DNA of 35,228 nt, taken from positions 1 through 35,228 of IMG/VR virus record IMGVR_UViG_3300031772_005065, one strand, 5' to 3'. The DNA comes from a virus. A model generated the notes under the pieces. It had not been told where the DNA came from. It worked only from the letters and a program-made list of their open reading frames with translations, and ran no database searches. Shown here in pieces: positions 13,446 through 21,988 of this stretch (position 1 is the stretch's first letter; the number at the start of each line of letters is the position of its first letter). Both the position numbers and the translations under genes were made by a program.

Positions 13446-13939
13446 TGCAACAGGTATCGAACATAGAAGATATTTTCAGGGAGTATTTTAAAAATGCGAT
13501 AGTGCCGGATAGGATAATTGAGCTAGGGACGGCTACCGGGGTGTTTGCCCATCTTATCTATAAGTTAAGAAAGGAGATAAATAATAACTTTGACTTTATA
13601 ACCATTGACAGACTCTCGTTAATTGATGACTTGCCTTCAAATATGATCTTTTGTAAGATGAACATTTATAAAAATATCAAATTCATCGCAAATCTTATCA
13701 AGCCACGGACGTTATTCCTTTGTGACGGAGGAAATAAGATATCAGAGGTAAGATTATTTACTCCTTTTCTCAAAGAGGATTGTGTTATCATGGCACACGA
13801 CTATGCTAAAAACAAAAGCATTGGCAATAAGTATTGGTGGTGTTGTGAAATAGAATGGAGTGACATATCGGACTTAGAAATGTTGTTTTATTTTCAGGAA
13901 CTAATGGAAACAGGAGGATGGGTGTCCTTAAAGAAATAA
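13445..13939 (+). CDS. CmcI-like (cephalosporin hydroxylase family) SAM-fold protein
   Basis: The 164-aa product shows ELGTATGVFAHLIYKL (26-41), a TIDR strand end near 53-56, LFLCDGGNKISEVRLFTPFL about 90-109 and CVIMAHDYA. The D-G-G-N-K and M-A-H-D-Y motifs are those of the cephalosporin-hydroxylase-like methyltransferase family, common in glycan clusters. It is shorter than the usual 200-plus residues. It shares one base with the previous stop (TAATG). It may methylate a sugar hydroxyl. Confidence 0.6.
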   Translation: MQQVSNIEDIFREYFKNAIVPDRIIELGTATGVFAHLIYKLRKEINNNFDFITIDRLSLIDDLPSNMIFCKMNIYKNIKFIANLIKPRTLFLCDGGNKISEVRLFTPFLKEDCVIMAHDYAKNKSIGNKYWWCCEIEWSDISDLEMLFYFQELMETGGWVSLKK

Positions 13940-13941
13940 CT

Positions 13942-14589
13942 ATGATAACAGTAGTAATAACCTCATGCGGGAGACTTGATCTTCTTAAAAGGACAACAGA
14001 ATCGTTCCAGAGGTTTAACACCTATCCGATCACTGAATATATTATCGTGGATGATTCCGGGGACGCAGGAATACATAATGAGATAAGGCGACTATATCCC
14101 GGATGGACACTTATTCTTGCGCCACAAAACAGAGGGCAGGTGCAGTGTATTGATATCGCCTACTCCAAGGTTAAAACACCTTACATATTCCATTGTGAGG
14201 ATGATTGGGAGTTTACTAAGGGAGGTTTTATAGAACCATCATTAAAGATTCTGGAACAAAATAAAAGAATTTTATTAGTACGACTTTTATGCCATGACTT
14301 GCCTATTGAACCAGAGGTTTTTAAAGCAGGGGACATAGAATATCGATTGGTTGGACATGATATCAATAACTGGTGGCATGGATTTACATGGAATCCAAGT
14401 TTACGCAGACTATCGGAATATGACTTAGTAAAACCATATATTCAATATGCTAAAAATAGAGATTCTGCAATAACCGAATGTCATATAGGAATGGAACTTT
14501 ATGATAGATATGGATTTAAAGTGGCTATTTTAAATGACGAGTATTGTTTCCATACAGGAGACAAAGATCAAAAAAGACCAACATTATGA
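13942..14589 (+). CDS. Family 2-type glycosyltransferase
   Basis: A 215-aa GT-A protein with a classical GT2 start (MITVVITSCGRLDLLKRTTE), the nucleotide-binding IIVDDSG (34-40) and HCEDDWEF (84-91) as the DxD-equivalent metal motif. The C-terminal half has NNWWHGFTWNPSLRR, likely part of the acceptor site. It is only about two thirds of a full GT2 length, typical for the small enzymes of this cluster. The ATG at 13942 follows the previous stop by two bases; an earlier ATG at 13918 would lie inside that gene. Confidence 0.85.
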   Translation: MITVVITSCGRLDLLKRTTESFQRFNTYPITEYIIVDDSGDAGIHNEIRRLYPGWTLILAPQNRGQVQCIDIAYSKVKTPYIFHCEDDWEFTKGGFIEPSLKILEQNKRILLVRLLCHDLPIEPEVFKAGDIEYRLVGHDINNWWHGFTWNPSLRRLSEYDLVKPYIQYAKNRDSAITECHIGMELYDRYGFKVAILNDEYCFHTGDKDQKRPTL

Positions 14590-15371
14590 AACAAATAATA
14601 TGGGTGTATGCTTTGTGTTACAATGAAAGTCATTTCATTGGCAATTTTCTTACAGCCTATAAGGATGCTGACAGGATTATCATTTACGACAATCACTCCA
14701 CAGATAACTCGGTGGAATTGCTCATGCGTGACCCCCGTGTAGAGATAAGATATTTTGATTCTAATTCAGAGTTACGTGATGATATTCACATCCAGATCAA
14801 GGACAACTGTTGGAAGGAGGCGAGAGGCAAAGCAGATTGGGTTATTGTGGTAGATTTCGATGAGGTATTTGCAAGGGTGACGGTTGTGAATGGTGAGGTG
14901 GTATTTGATCTTGACCTGTCAGAACCATACAATAATGGGTTTAATATTATTAAACCTTATGGTTATAATATGATTTCACTTGATGCGCCACTTTATACTA
15001 ACGATCATCCCTTCAAACACTGTCCACGGGGAGCATACCATCCCCCGGCAGAGAAACCATGTTGTTTCAGACCAGATCAGATCGGAGAAATGAACTATAC
15101 TGTTGGGTGTCATACCGCAGACCCCTTAGACATAAAAGGGAGCAGAGATGGAGTGAAGATACTTTACGACAAGGACTATAAACATCTCCATTTCAGGTTT
15201 TGGAATTATGATCTTTATATGAAGAAAGCAGAAATTGGGAGGAACAGATTATCTTCTGTTAATAAAGATCATGGTTGGGGATGGCAGTATCTCGAAACAA
15301 ACGAACAGCAAGGTAGCATGTATCTTGCAGGCATGAAACTTTCTAAACATCTTTTAGATATAGAAAAATGA
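14586..15371 (+). CDS. Glycosyltransferase, tandem paralogue 1 (Glyco_tranf_2_4-type)
   Basis: First of three adjacent homologous genes (261 aa). It has IIWVYALCYNESHFIGNFL, then DNHSTDNS (35-42), RDDIHIQIKDNCWKE (64-78) and ADWVIVVDFDE with D90 and D92 as the DxD. The family is the one annotated Glyco_tranf_2_4 or GT92-like. It differs from the other two in having about 25 more residues, with an insertion after the DxD. ATGA overlaps join it to both neighbours. Confidence 0.85.
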   Translation: MKQIIWVYALCYNESHFIGNFLTAYKDADRIIIYDNHSTDNSVELLMRDPRVEIRYFDSNSELRDDIHIQIKDNCWKEARGKADWVIVVDFDEVFARVTVVNGEVVFDLDLSEPYNNGFNIIKPYGYNMISLDAPLYTNDHPFKHCPRGAYHPPAEKPCCFRPDQIGEMNYTVGCHTADPLDIKGSRDGVKILYDKDYKHLHFRFWNYDLYMKKAEIGRNRLSSVNKDHGWGWQYLETNEQQGSMYLAGMKLSKHLLDIEK

Positions 15372-16087
15372 ATATAGAAATTTACGCATTGTGCCATCAG
15401 GAAGCACCCATGATTCCGTATTTCATGCGTCACTATAACCAATACGGTAAGATATTTCTTTTTGAAAGTGGTTCTACTGACGGGTCGGCTGAGTTGGCAC
15501 AATCACTTGGGGCAACAATAGTGCCATTTGACACAGGGAATCAAATCAGGGATGACTTATACCTGGAGATGAAAAATAATTGTTGGAAACAATCGAAAGC
15601 AGACTGGGTTATTATCTGTGACATGGATGAATTTGTGTATCATCCAAATTTCAAAGAATATCTCAAGACCATAGAAGGGACGATCATTCAGCCACGTCAT
15701 TATGAAATGTTTTCTGATGTGTTTCCTACAACACAAGGGCAGATTTATGAAGAGGTGACAATGGGGGCAACGTCCGACAAAGAGAGAAACACAAGTGCTA
15801 AATTATGTTTGTTTAAGCCACAGGAGATAACAGAGATGAACTATGAACCAGGTGCGCACTTAGCACACCCCACGGGGAACGTAATAATTAACGACAAGAA
15901 TGAAGTGATCTCTATGCACATGCGTCATCTTAATATTGACTATATTATGAAACGCAATGCCTATTTTGTTTCAAGATTAAGTGCCATAAATAATGAAAAA
16001 GGATGGGGGTCTCATTATAGGGTTTCACGTGAGAATGTTCAGAATTGGTATGATATTCATAAACCCGATTTAGTAAAAGTAATATGA
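15368..16087 (+). CDS. Glycosyltransferase, tandem paralogue 2
   Basis: A 239-aa protein closely matching the next gene: IEIYALCHQEAPMIPYFMRH, ESGSTDGSAEL, RDDLYLEMKNNCWKQSKADW, DMDEFVYH with D85 and D87, and the later block VFPTTQGQIYEEVTMG. The first and third paralogues share each block. It probably transfers a sugar with different donor or acceptor specificity. No membrane anchor. Confidence 0.85.
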   Translation: MNIEIYALCHQEAPMIPYFMRHYNQYGKIFLFESGSTDGSAELAQSLGATIVPFDTGNQIRDDLYLEMKNNCWKQSKADWVIICDMDEFVYHPNFKEYLKTIEGTIIQPRHYEMFSDVFPTTQGQIYEEVTMGATSDKERNTSAKLCLFKPQEITEMNYEPGAHLAHPTGNVIINDKNEVISMHMRHLNIDYIMKRNAYFVSRLSAINNEKGWGSHYRVSRENVQNWYDIHKPDLVKVI

Positions 16088-16785
16088 AAATAGAAGTATA
16101 TGCAGTTTGTTACAATGAGGAAAGGTTACTTCCTTATTTTCTGAGACACTATTCTCAGTTTGCGGATGTCTGTGTTTATGATAATTATTCAACAGATAAA
16201 TCTGCACAAATCATCCAAAGCGCAGGAGCAAAAGTTATAGAGTTTGATTCCGATGGTGAGTTCAGGGAAGATATACTCGTGGACATAAGAAACAATTGTT
16301 GGAAGGACTCAAAAGCAGATTGGGTCATTATAGTTGATATTGATGAGTTTGTTTATCACAAAAATCTTCCGCAGGCACTTGAAAACATATCAGGGACAGT
16401 TATCATGCCAAGGATGTTTAATATGTATTCTGATGTTTTCCCATTAACAGAAGGGCAGATTTATGAGGAAGTAGTAATGGGAACCGACACGACAAGTAAG
16501 ATGAATTTGTTTCGACCTTTAGAAATAAAGGCTATGAATTATGATGCCGGATGTCACAACGCCAAGCCGGAAGGTAATTTTGTATTAAATATAAATTCAG
16601 ACATAATCGCATTACATTTCAGATACCTTTCTCCTGAATATGTTATATGGAGAAACTACACAACAAATTTAAGACAGAGCAGTGTGAATAGAAAAAATGG
16701 CTGGAACTGGCATTTTGCAGAGAAAGCAGAATCGGTATTAACTAATTTTCGGGATACAAAACCCAGATTAATAAAGGTTGTATGA
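16084..16785 (+). CDS. Glycosyltransferase, tandem paralogue 3
   Basis: A 233-aa protein with the same block order as paralogue 2: IEVYAVCYNEERLLPYFLRH, DNYSTDKSAQ, REDILVDIRNNCWKDSKADW, DIDEFVYH with D85 and D87, and VFPLTEGQIYEEVVMG. The pair shares most residues in these blocks, so the two genes come from a duplication. It is coupled by ATGA junctions at both ends. Confidence 0.85.
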   Translation: MKIEVYAVCYNEERLLPYFLRHYSQFADVCVYDNYSTDKSAQIIQSAGAKVIEFDSDGEFREDILVDIRNNCWKDSKADWVIIVDIDEFVYHKNLPQALENISGTVIMPRMFNMYSDVFPLTEGQIYEEVVMGTDTTSKMNLFRPLEIKAMNYDAGCHNAKPEGNFVLNINSDIIALHFRYLSPEYVIWRNYTTNLRQSSVNRKNGWNWHFAEKAESVLTNFRDTKPRLIKVV

Positions 16786-17387
16786 TAACACTAAAAATAC
16801 TTCATGTGATAGTGGTTGCATATCGAAGGGCAATACCACTAAGAATAATGATTGACAGTTTTCTGTTACAAACAAATCCCCGATGGACACTCCATGTCAT
16901 CCACGATGGACCTATGCCACAAGATGTAAAGGACGTAGTTGACTTGCCTCAGTACAAAGATTATCGAATATCGTTTTCAGAGACAGCAGTAGTAAACGGA
17001 CACTGGGGGCATCCTAACAGGAAATTTATGTTAGGACAGATACCTCTTAATCATCGTGATTTTGTATTAATAACAAATGATGATAATTATTACGTTCCAA
17101 AATTTGTGGAATATTTTTTAGAAGAGGGTAACAAAGAGGATGTTGGGTTTGTTTATTGTAATACTGTACATTCTTATTATAAATATGATATATTAACCAC
17201 AGTGGTCAAAGAGAATCAGATTGACATGGGTTCTTTTATGGTAAAACTTGATGTTGCAAGACATATTGGATTTAACCATATCCACTTATCCGCAGATGGT
17301 TTGTATGCAGAAGAATGTGCAGATTATTGTCGTTTGCGAAGACTGAAAGTGGTTCATATACCAAAACCGATTTTTATTCACAATTGA
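16782..17387 (+). CDS. Glycosyltransferase, last gene of the sugar cluster
   Basis: A 201-aa GT-A-like protein: LHVIVVAYRRAIPLRIMIDS at the start, HVIHDGP for the first acidic strand, and LITNDDNYYVPKF (96-108) as the DxD region. GHWGHPNRKFML (73-84) is a further motif seen in related small transferases of polysaccharide clusters. The likely donor is a nucleotide sugar. Its stop lies seven bases before the terminase ATG, with no terminator between, so the packaging genes may be read from the same message. Confidence 0.75.
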   Translation: MITLKILHVIVVAYRRAIPLRIMIDSFLLQTNPRWTLHVIHDGPMPQDVKDVVDLPQYKDYRISFSETAVVNGHWGHPNRKFMLGQIPLNHRDFVLITNDDNYYVPKFVEYFLEEGNKEDVGFVYCNTVHSYYKYDILTTVVKENQIDMGSFMVKLDVARHIGFNHIHLSADGLYAEECADYCRLRRLKVVHIPKPIFIHN

Positions 17388-17393
17388 TGAAAC

Positions 17394-19634
17394 ATGAACC
17401 ATTTAGCCCTATTAAAACGCTATTATAAAGAAGTTGATCCGCAGATACTATCACAGTATCAGGAGGCAGATAAAAGCGTATGGGTAAACACCGATGACAA
17501 AGATTTAATCCCGATAGAGATAGAACTACCGGAGCCACCGGAGCCACACCTGATAGATAACTTTGGATTACCTGCAGCAGATCAGATGTGGCATCCTCCA
17601 AAACTACCAAGGAGGCTTAAAGAGTTACAGAGTAAGTATGAGACACTTGATGAGATATGGGATGAGTTGGAAGATCATAAAGACATCTATTCTGATGAGA
17701 TAAAGTTTATAGAACTGCAATGGGAACGGAGACTTAACGGGTACTGGTTTTATAACAATGGCATACCTACATTCATTGACGGATGGAATTATTTTTATTG
17801 TGGATGGTGGCATATTGACGTTGGATTACCAAAATACAGGGACAGAGACCGGAGATTCTTTCTGTTTGCACGTAAAATCTATAATGAAAAAAAGTCTCCA
17901 AAATGTAATGTCAAAGGGTTTGCCATAAAAAACAACAAAGGAGAGTATGAATGGATAGAGTTTAATGATAAGTTATTTTATGGCTTTAACTATCCCAAAC
18001 ATCGTAGGGAAGGTGCATCATATAAGGGAGGTTGCATTAATTATGAGATCATAAGCAGGACAATCAATGCACGTGGGGGCATACAATCAATGACGGACGA
18101 TAAGGCTAAGATCGTATTTTTAAGACATATCGTAAGTCCTTGGAAGAAACTGCCATTTTTCTTTAAACCTAACTATGAGGGGTCAACGTCTCCAAAGACA
18201 GAGTTATCCTTTTCCCCCCCGGCCAAAAGACTTTCCTCAAAAGGAGCATTGTCAATGTCTGAACTTGGACTTGAATCCGGGATTGACTTTGGAGTAGCAG
18301 ATGAGACAGCTTATGAAGGTACAAAACTATATTTTCACCATGACGATGAGGTAGGTCGTCTTAAAAAAGGGGTGGACTGTTGGGCACGGCATGGGGTGGT
18401 CAAAGAGTGTCTTGTGGATGGAGCGACAATAATTGGGTTTACAATAAAGACATCAACGGTTGGGGAGATGGAGAAAGGAGGTGGAAAGGCATTTAAACAC
18501 CAGTGCGAGATGAGTAATTATTATGAGAGAGATCTGAATGGACAAACATATTCCGGACTTGCCACTCTTTTTATTCCGGCCTATGATGGGTTAAAAGGGT
18601 TTATTGATGAGTATGGGATAAGTATTGTTGGCACACCAAATAAAAAACAGGCAGTTTATATCGGGAAGACCATAGGAGCAAAGGAATTTCTCTTAAACAA
18701 ACGCAAAGGTAAGATAGGCGATCAGGATGCGTTATCGGAGGAGATAAGATTATATCCTATCAGGTTTGCAGAGTGTTTTCGTACCTCAACGAAATCATCA
18801 GGGTTTAATATGAACAAACTGGAATCGTATATCGATGAACTGTCATTTACTAAACAGCCGATAACAATAGGTAATCTCAGTTGGGAAAACAATGTAAGAG
18901 ACAGTAAGGTGATATTCACATCAAACCCGCAAGGGAAATTCAAGATAAGTCATTTATTAAACAACCATGAGGCAAATAAGAAGTTTTGGAGTAATGACGA
19001 ACAGTTATGGAAACCAGGTAATTCACATTGGGGAGTAGCGGGAGGAGACCCCTTTAAATTTAACATCACAAAAAGCAACCGGAAGTCAAAAGGAGGAGGA
19101 GCGGTTCTAAAGAAGGCCCAGATAAAAGACGGTGATTTTTCTATGAAACGTAAGTTTGCCTGCACCTACGCTAATCGGACGTATGACAAAAACATCTATG
19201 GAGAAGATATGATTATGATGTGTGTCTATTTTGGTGTTCCAATGTTTCCCGAAATTGACTTTCCTTTTATATGGGATTATTTTACAGAGAGAGGATATGA
19301 AGGATATTTACTTTACAAAGTTGATCCAAGGACATTTAAGATAAGCAACACCCCCGGTGGTACGGCAAACAGGGTTAAGCAGGACATCTTTACAGAATAC
19401 ATGACATGGATTGAGAATGAGGCTGACGAAGAAAATCATATTGAGGTATTGGAGGAGTGCAGGGATATTGACGGTCCGGAAGACATGACCAATTATGACT
19501 TATTCACAGCCGGAGGATATGCACTACTTGGTACACGTGGACTGTATGATGAGATAGCAGAATTGGATGAGAAGGAATATACCCTTGACAGTTATTTCAA
19601 AAAAAGAACGTATAGTTCCATGAGAAAGTATTAA
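17394..19634 (+). CDS. Large terminase subunit
   Basis: A 746-aa terminase ATPase-nuclease that drives DNA packaging into the procapsid. Visible ATPase features are a Walker A-like segment RREGASYKGG (204-213), a Walker B-like LYFHHDDEVG (312-321) and a coupling motif around KTSTVGEMEKGGG (352-364). The nuclease half holds VAGGDPFKFN around 548-557, with D552 as a candidate metal ligand, and later acidic clusters near 619 and 690. The Walker A is divergent, as in terminases of Bacteroidota phages. The size is larger than most terminases (450-600 aa) and fits crAss-like relatives. It begins the virion gene block. Confidence 0.85.
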   Translation: MNHLALLKRYYKEVDPQILSQYQEADKSVWVNTDDKDLIPIEIELPEPPEPHLIDNFGLPAADQMWHPPKLPRRLKELQSKYETLDEIWDELEDHKDIYSDEIKFIELQWERRLNGYWFYNNGIPTFIDGWNYFYCGWWHIDVGLPKYRDRDRRFFLFARKIYNEKKSPKCNVKGFAIKNNKGEYEWIEFNDKLFYGFNYPKHRREGASYKGGCINYEIISRTINARGGIQSMTDDKAKIVFLRHIVSPWKKLPFFFKPNYEGSTSPKTELSFSPPAKRLSSKGALSMSELGLESGIDFGVADETAYEGTKLYFHHDDEVGRLKKGVDCWARHGVVKECLVDGATIIGFTIKTSTVGEMEKGGGKAFKHQCEMSNYYERDLNGQTYSGLATLFIPAYDGLKGFIDEYGISIVGTPNKKQAVYIGKTIGAKEFLLNKRKGKIGDQDALSEEIRLYPIRFAECFRTSTKSSGFNMNKLESYIDELSFTKQPITIGNLSWENNVRDSKVIFTSNPQGKFKISHLLNNHEANKKFWSNDEQLWKPGNSHWGVAGGDPFKFNITKSNRKSKGGGAVLKKAQIKDGDFSMKRKFACTYANRTYDKNIYGEDMIMMCVYFGVPMFPEIDFPFIWDYFTERGYEGYLLYKVDPRTFKISNTPGGTANRVKQDIFTEYMTWIENEADEENHIEVLEECRDIDGPEDMTNYDLFTAGGYALLGTRGLYDEIAELDEKEYTLDSYFKKRTYSSMRKY

Positions 19635-19658
19635 CTTTATCAAAAATTTTCCGACACA

Positions 19659-21950
19659 ATGGCTCTTTCATTGGAAAAATACGCAACGGGAGCATACCCG
19701 TTCCCAAAGGATGACATCAATCCGGTGGACAAAGACGAAAAATGGGGGAAAAAGTGGTGCGAAGCCATATATGCACGATGGAAGCAAAATATGACAGCTA
19801 TTCCATTCAGTGCCGTTAATGAGATACAATCCCTGAGAACACTTGCAGACGGGAAACAAGATGTTCTCCAATATCAAAACATACTACTTGATGAGAGTGA
19901 AGATAGCGGTGACTTGAAGGGTTTCATGAATATCAATTGGGATATTTTTTCCGTGATGCCTAAGTTTTTACGAGTTGTCGAAGGTATGATGGAACAGACC
20001 GATCATCAGGTAGTCGCCACCGCCGTTGACCCGACAAGCACAGAAGAAAAAGAATCCGCAAAATTGGACATGGAGTACCGGATGAAGTTTAAAGAGACAC
20101 TTGACTACATTGATAAGTCTATGGGGATTGATAGATCAGGAGAATACGTACCCGAATCAATGGAGGAACTTAATCTTTATGAAGGAGCCGGAGGGTTTAA
20201 GTTAGCAAAAGAGACAGAGATTGAACAAGGACTTGACTACACGTTCTACATATCCGCATGGAAAGAGATTAAGAAAAAAATTATCCGTGATTTTGCTGTT
20301 ATAAATTGTGCAGGGACAAAAGATTTGACCGATCAGTATGCCAAAAAGGTAAGGGTAAGATATGTTGACCCCGCAGTGTTCGTAGGTCAATATTCAAAAC
20401 ATTGGGATCATAAGAACATGGAGTTTGGGGGGGAGATTATTCAGGTACTCATCTCCGACCTTCGCAAACTGAATCCAGACCTTAAAGAAGAAGTATTACT
20501 CGAACTTGCAAGAAGTTATAATGGAGCAGCAGGGAATATTTCAGTAACGAATTTGAGTTTCAATACTGAGACACTAACTGGTAATTATGATAGTTTTCTT
20601 GTGGATGTATTAGATGCTGAATGGATGTCAGTTAATAGTAAGTATCGCACAACACGGCAAACGCAATATGGCACTAAACTGACGTATGATGAAGAATGGG
20701 GAAAAGTACATAATACCGACAAGAAAACAACCGAGAAGTTTGACATAAAAACTGTTTACAAATGTAAGTGGATCATAGGAACTGATAATGTGTATGATTT
20801 CGGGTTACAGTTTGACGTGCCACGTCCGGGGAAGAAAGAAGTGGAGTTATCCTATCATCTTTATAAACTGCCATACAGATCGCTTGTGAGTCTGTCAGAG
20901 TCACATCTACACCAGATGGCACTTGCCTTCTTTAAACTACAAAACGCTATTGCGATGGCTTCACCTCCGGGTATTGCCATAGAATTTACTTCTTTGCAGA
21001 ACATGACTCTTGGGGGCAATAAACTGACTCCTTTAGATATTCTGAAGATAAAAAGACAGACCGGAGATGTTATTTATAAGGCCACAACGCATAAGGGAGT
21101 GCCAAATGCCCCCGGAGGTTACAGACCAATTCAGGAATTACAGGGGGGGATAGGTGCACAGTTACAGGAGTTTCTTGCAGTATTTGAGTTTAACACCAAT
21201 GCTATCAGGGAACTGACAGGGATAAATCAGATTGCAGACGCATCAACACCGAGTACAGAGATGCCGGTAGGGACATCAGAGATTGCTCTGGCAGCAACAA
21301 ACAATGCGTTACGACCTATTTACAGTGCATATCTGAACCTTAAAGAAAGGACTGCTAAGAATATTGGATTACGGTTACAACTGCTTATAAAACATGATAA
21401 GGAAGCCTATAAGGGATATATGCCGGTGATAGGTTCTATTGGAGTAAAAGTAATAAGTGTAGGGGCAGACGTTGTGGATGCTGATTATTACATCAAATAT
21501 GAGGCAAAACCAACTGAAAAACGTAAAGAGGTTATTCGACAAGCAGCCATAGCAGCAATGTCCCCCGACAGGGATGGTATAATTGGCATTGAGTTACCAG
21601 ACTTTTTGATGATAGAAAGACTTTTGGAGAGTGGTAATTTAAAGTATGCAGAAGCATATTTGAATCATAAAAGTAAAAAGAATAAAGAACGACAATTAAA
21701 ACTACAACGTGATAATATGAATCTCGATAAAGAGCGAGAAAAAGAAAACAATGAGTTAAAATCTAAACTTAAAGAGTCAGAATTAAAGACAAAACTTGAA
21801 GCGGATATTAAATTTTATCGAACAAAAAAAGAAATTGATGAGGAGTTTGCACAAAAAGAACATCAAAGAGAGATGGAGAAACTTGGATTACAGAGTTCTT
21901 TAAGTGTTATTCAGGATACCGCAAAGCAACAATCGGCAGTTGTACAATAA
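19659..21950 (+). CDS. Portal protein
   Basis: Placed directly after the terminase, this 763-aa protein fits the size and position of a large portal protein. It has an N-terminal segment typical of portals that starts the clip/stem fold, a middle region with conserved ASPPGIAIEFTSLQN and a proline-rich start of a helical stem (about 440-460), and a C-terminal coiled-coil tail from about 680 (charged K/E repeats with QLKLQRDNMNLDKEREKE). The portal ring is the DNA gateway of the capsid. No short motif is unique to portals, so the call leans on size, order and overall look. Confidence 0.75.
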   Translation: MALSLEKYATGAYPFPKDDINPVDKDEKWGKKWCEAIYARWKQNMTAIPFSAVNEIQSLRTLADGKQDVLQYQNILLDESEDSGDLKGFMNINWDIFSVMPKFLRVVEGMMEQTDHQVVATAVDPTSTEEKESAKLDMEYRMKFKETLDYIDKSMGIDRSGEYVPESMEELNLYEGAGGFKLAKETEIEQGLDYTFYISAWKEIKKKIIRDFAVINCAGTKDLTDQYAKKVRVRYVDPAVFVGQYSKHWDHKNMEFGGEIIQVLISDLRKLNPDLKEEVLLELARSYNGAAGNISVTNLSFNTETLTGNYDSFLVDVLDAEWMSVNSKYRTTRQTQYGTKLTYDEEWGKVHNTDKKTTEKFDIKTVYKCKWIIGTDNVYDFGLQFDVPRPGKKEVELSYHLYKLPYRSLVSLSESHLHQMALAFFKLQNAIAMASPPGIAIEFTSLQNMTLGGNKLTPLDILKIKRQTGDVIYKATTHKGVPNAPGGYRPIQELQGGIGAQLQEFLAVFEFNTNAIRELTGINQIADASTPSTEMPVGTSEIALAATNNALRPIYSAYLNLKERTAKNIGLRLQLLIKHDKEAYKGYMPVIGSIGVKVISVGADVVDADYYIKYEAKPTEKRKEVIRQAAIAAMSPDRDGIIGIELPDFLMIERLLESGNLKYAEAYLNHKSKKNKERQLKLQRDNMNLDKEREKENNELKSKLKESELKTKLEADIKFYRTKKEIDEEFAQKEHQREMEKLGLQSSLSVIQDTAKQQSAVVQ

Positions 21951-21957
21951 ATTTTTA

Positions 21958-21965
21958 TAACTTTG
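21958..21965 (+). promoter_or_regulatory. Bacteroidota-type -7 box (TAACTTTG)
   Basis: TATAACTTTG, containing the TAnnTTTG box, lies 23 bases before the ATG at 21989. The same decamer occurs at 25755-25764. A TTG lies 15 bases upstream, a little close for a -33 element. Confidence 0.45.
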
Positions 21966-21988
21966 TTAAACTAAAATAATTTAATGCT

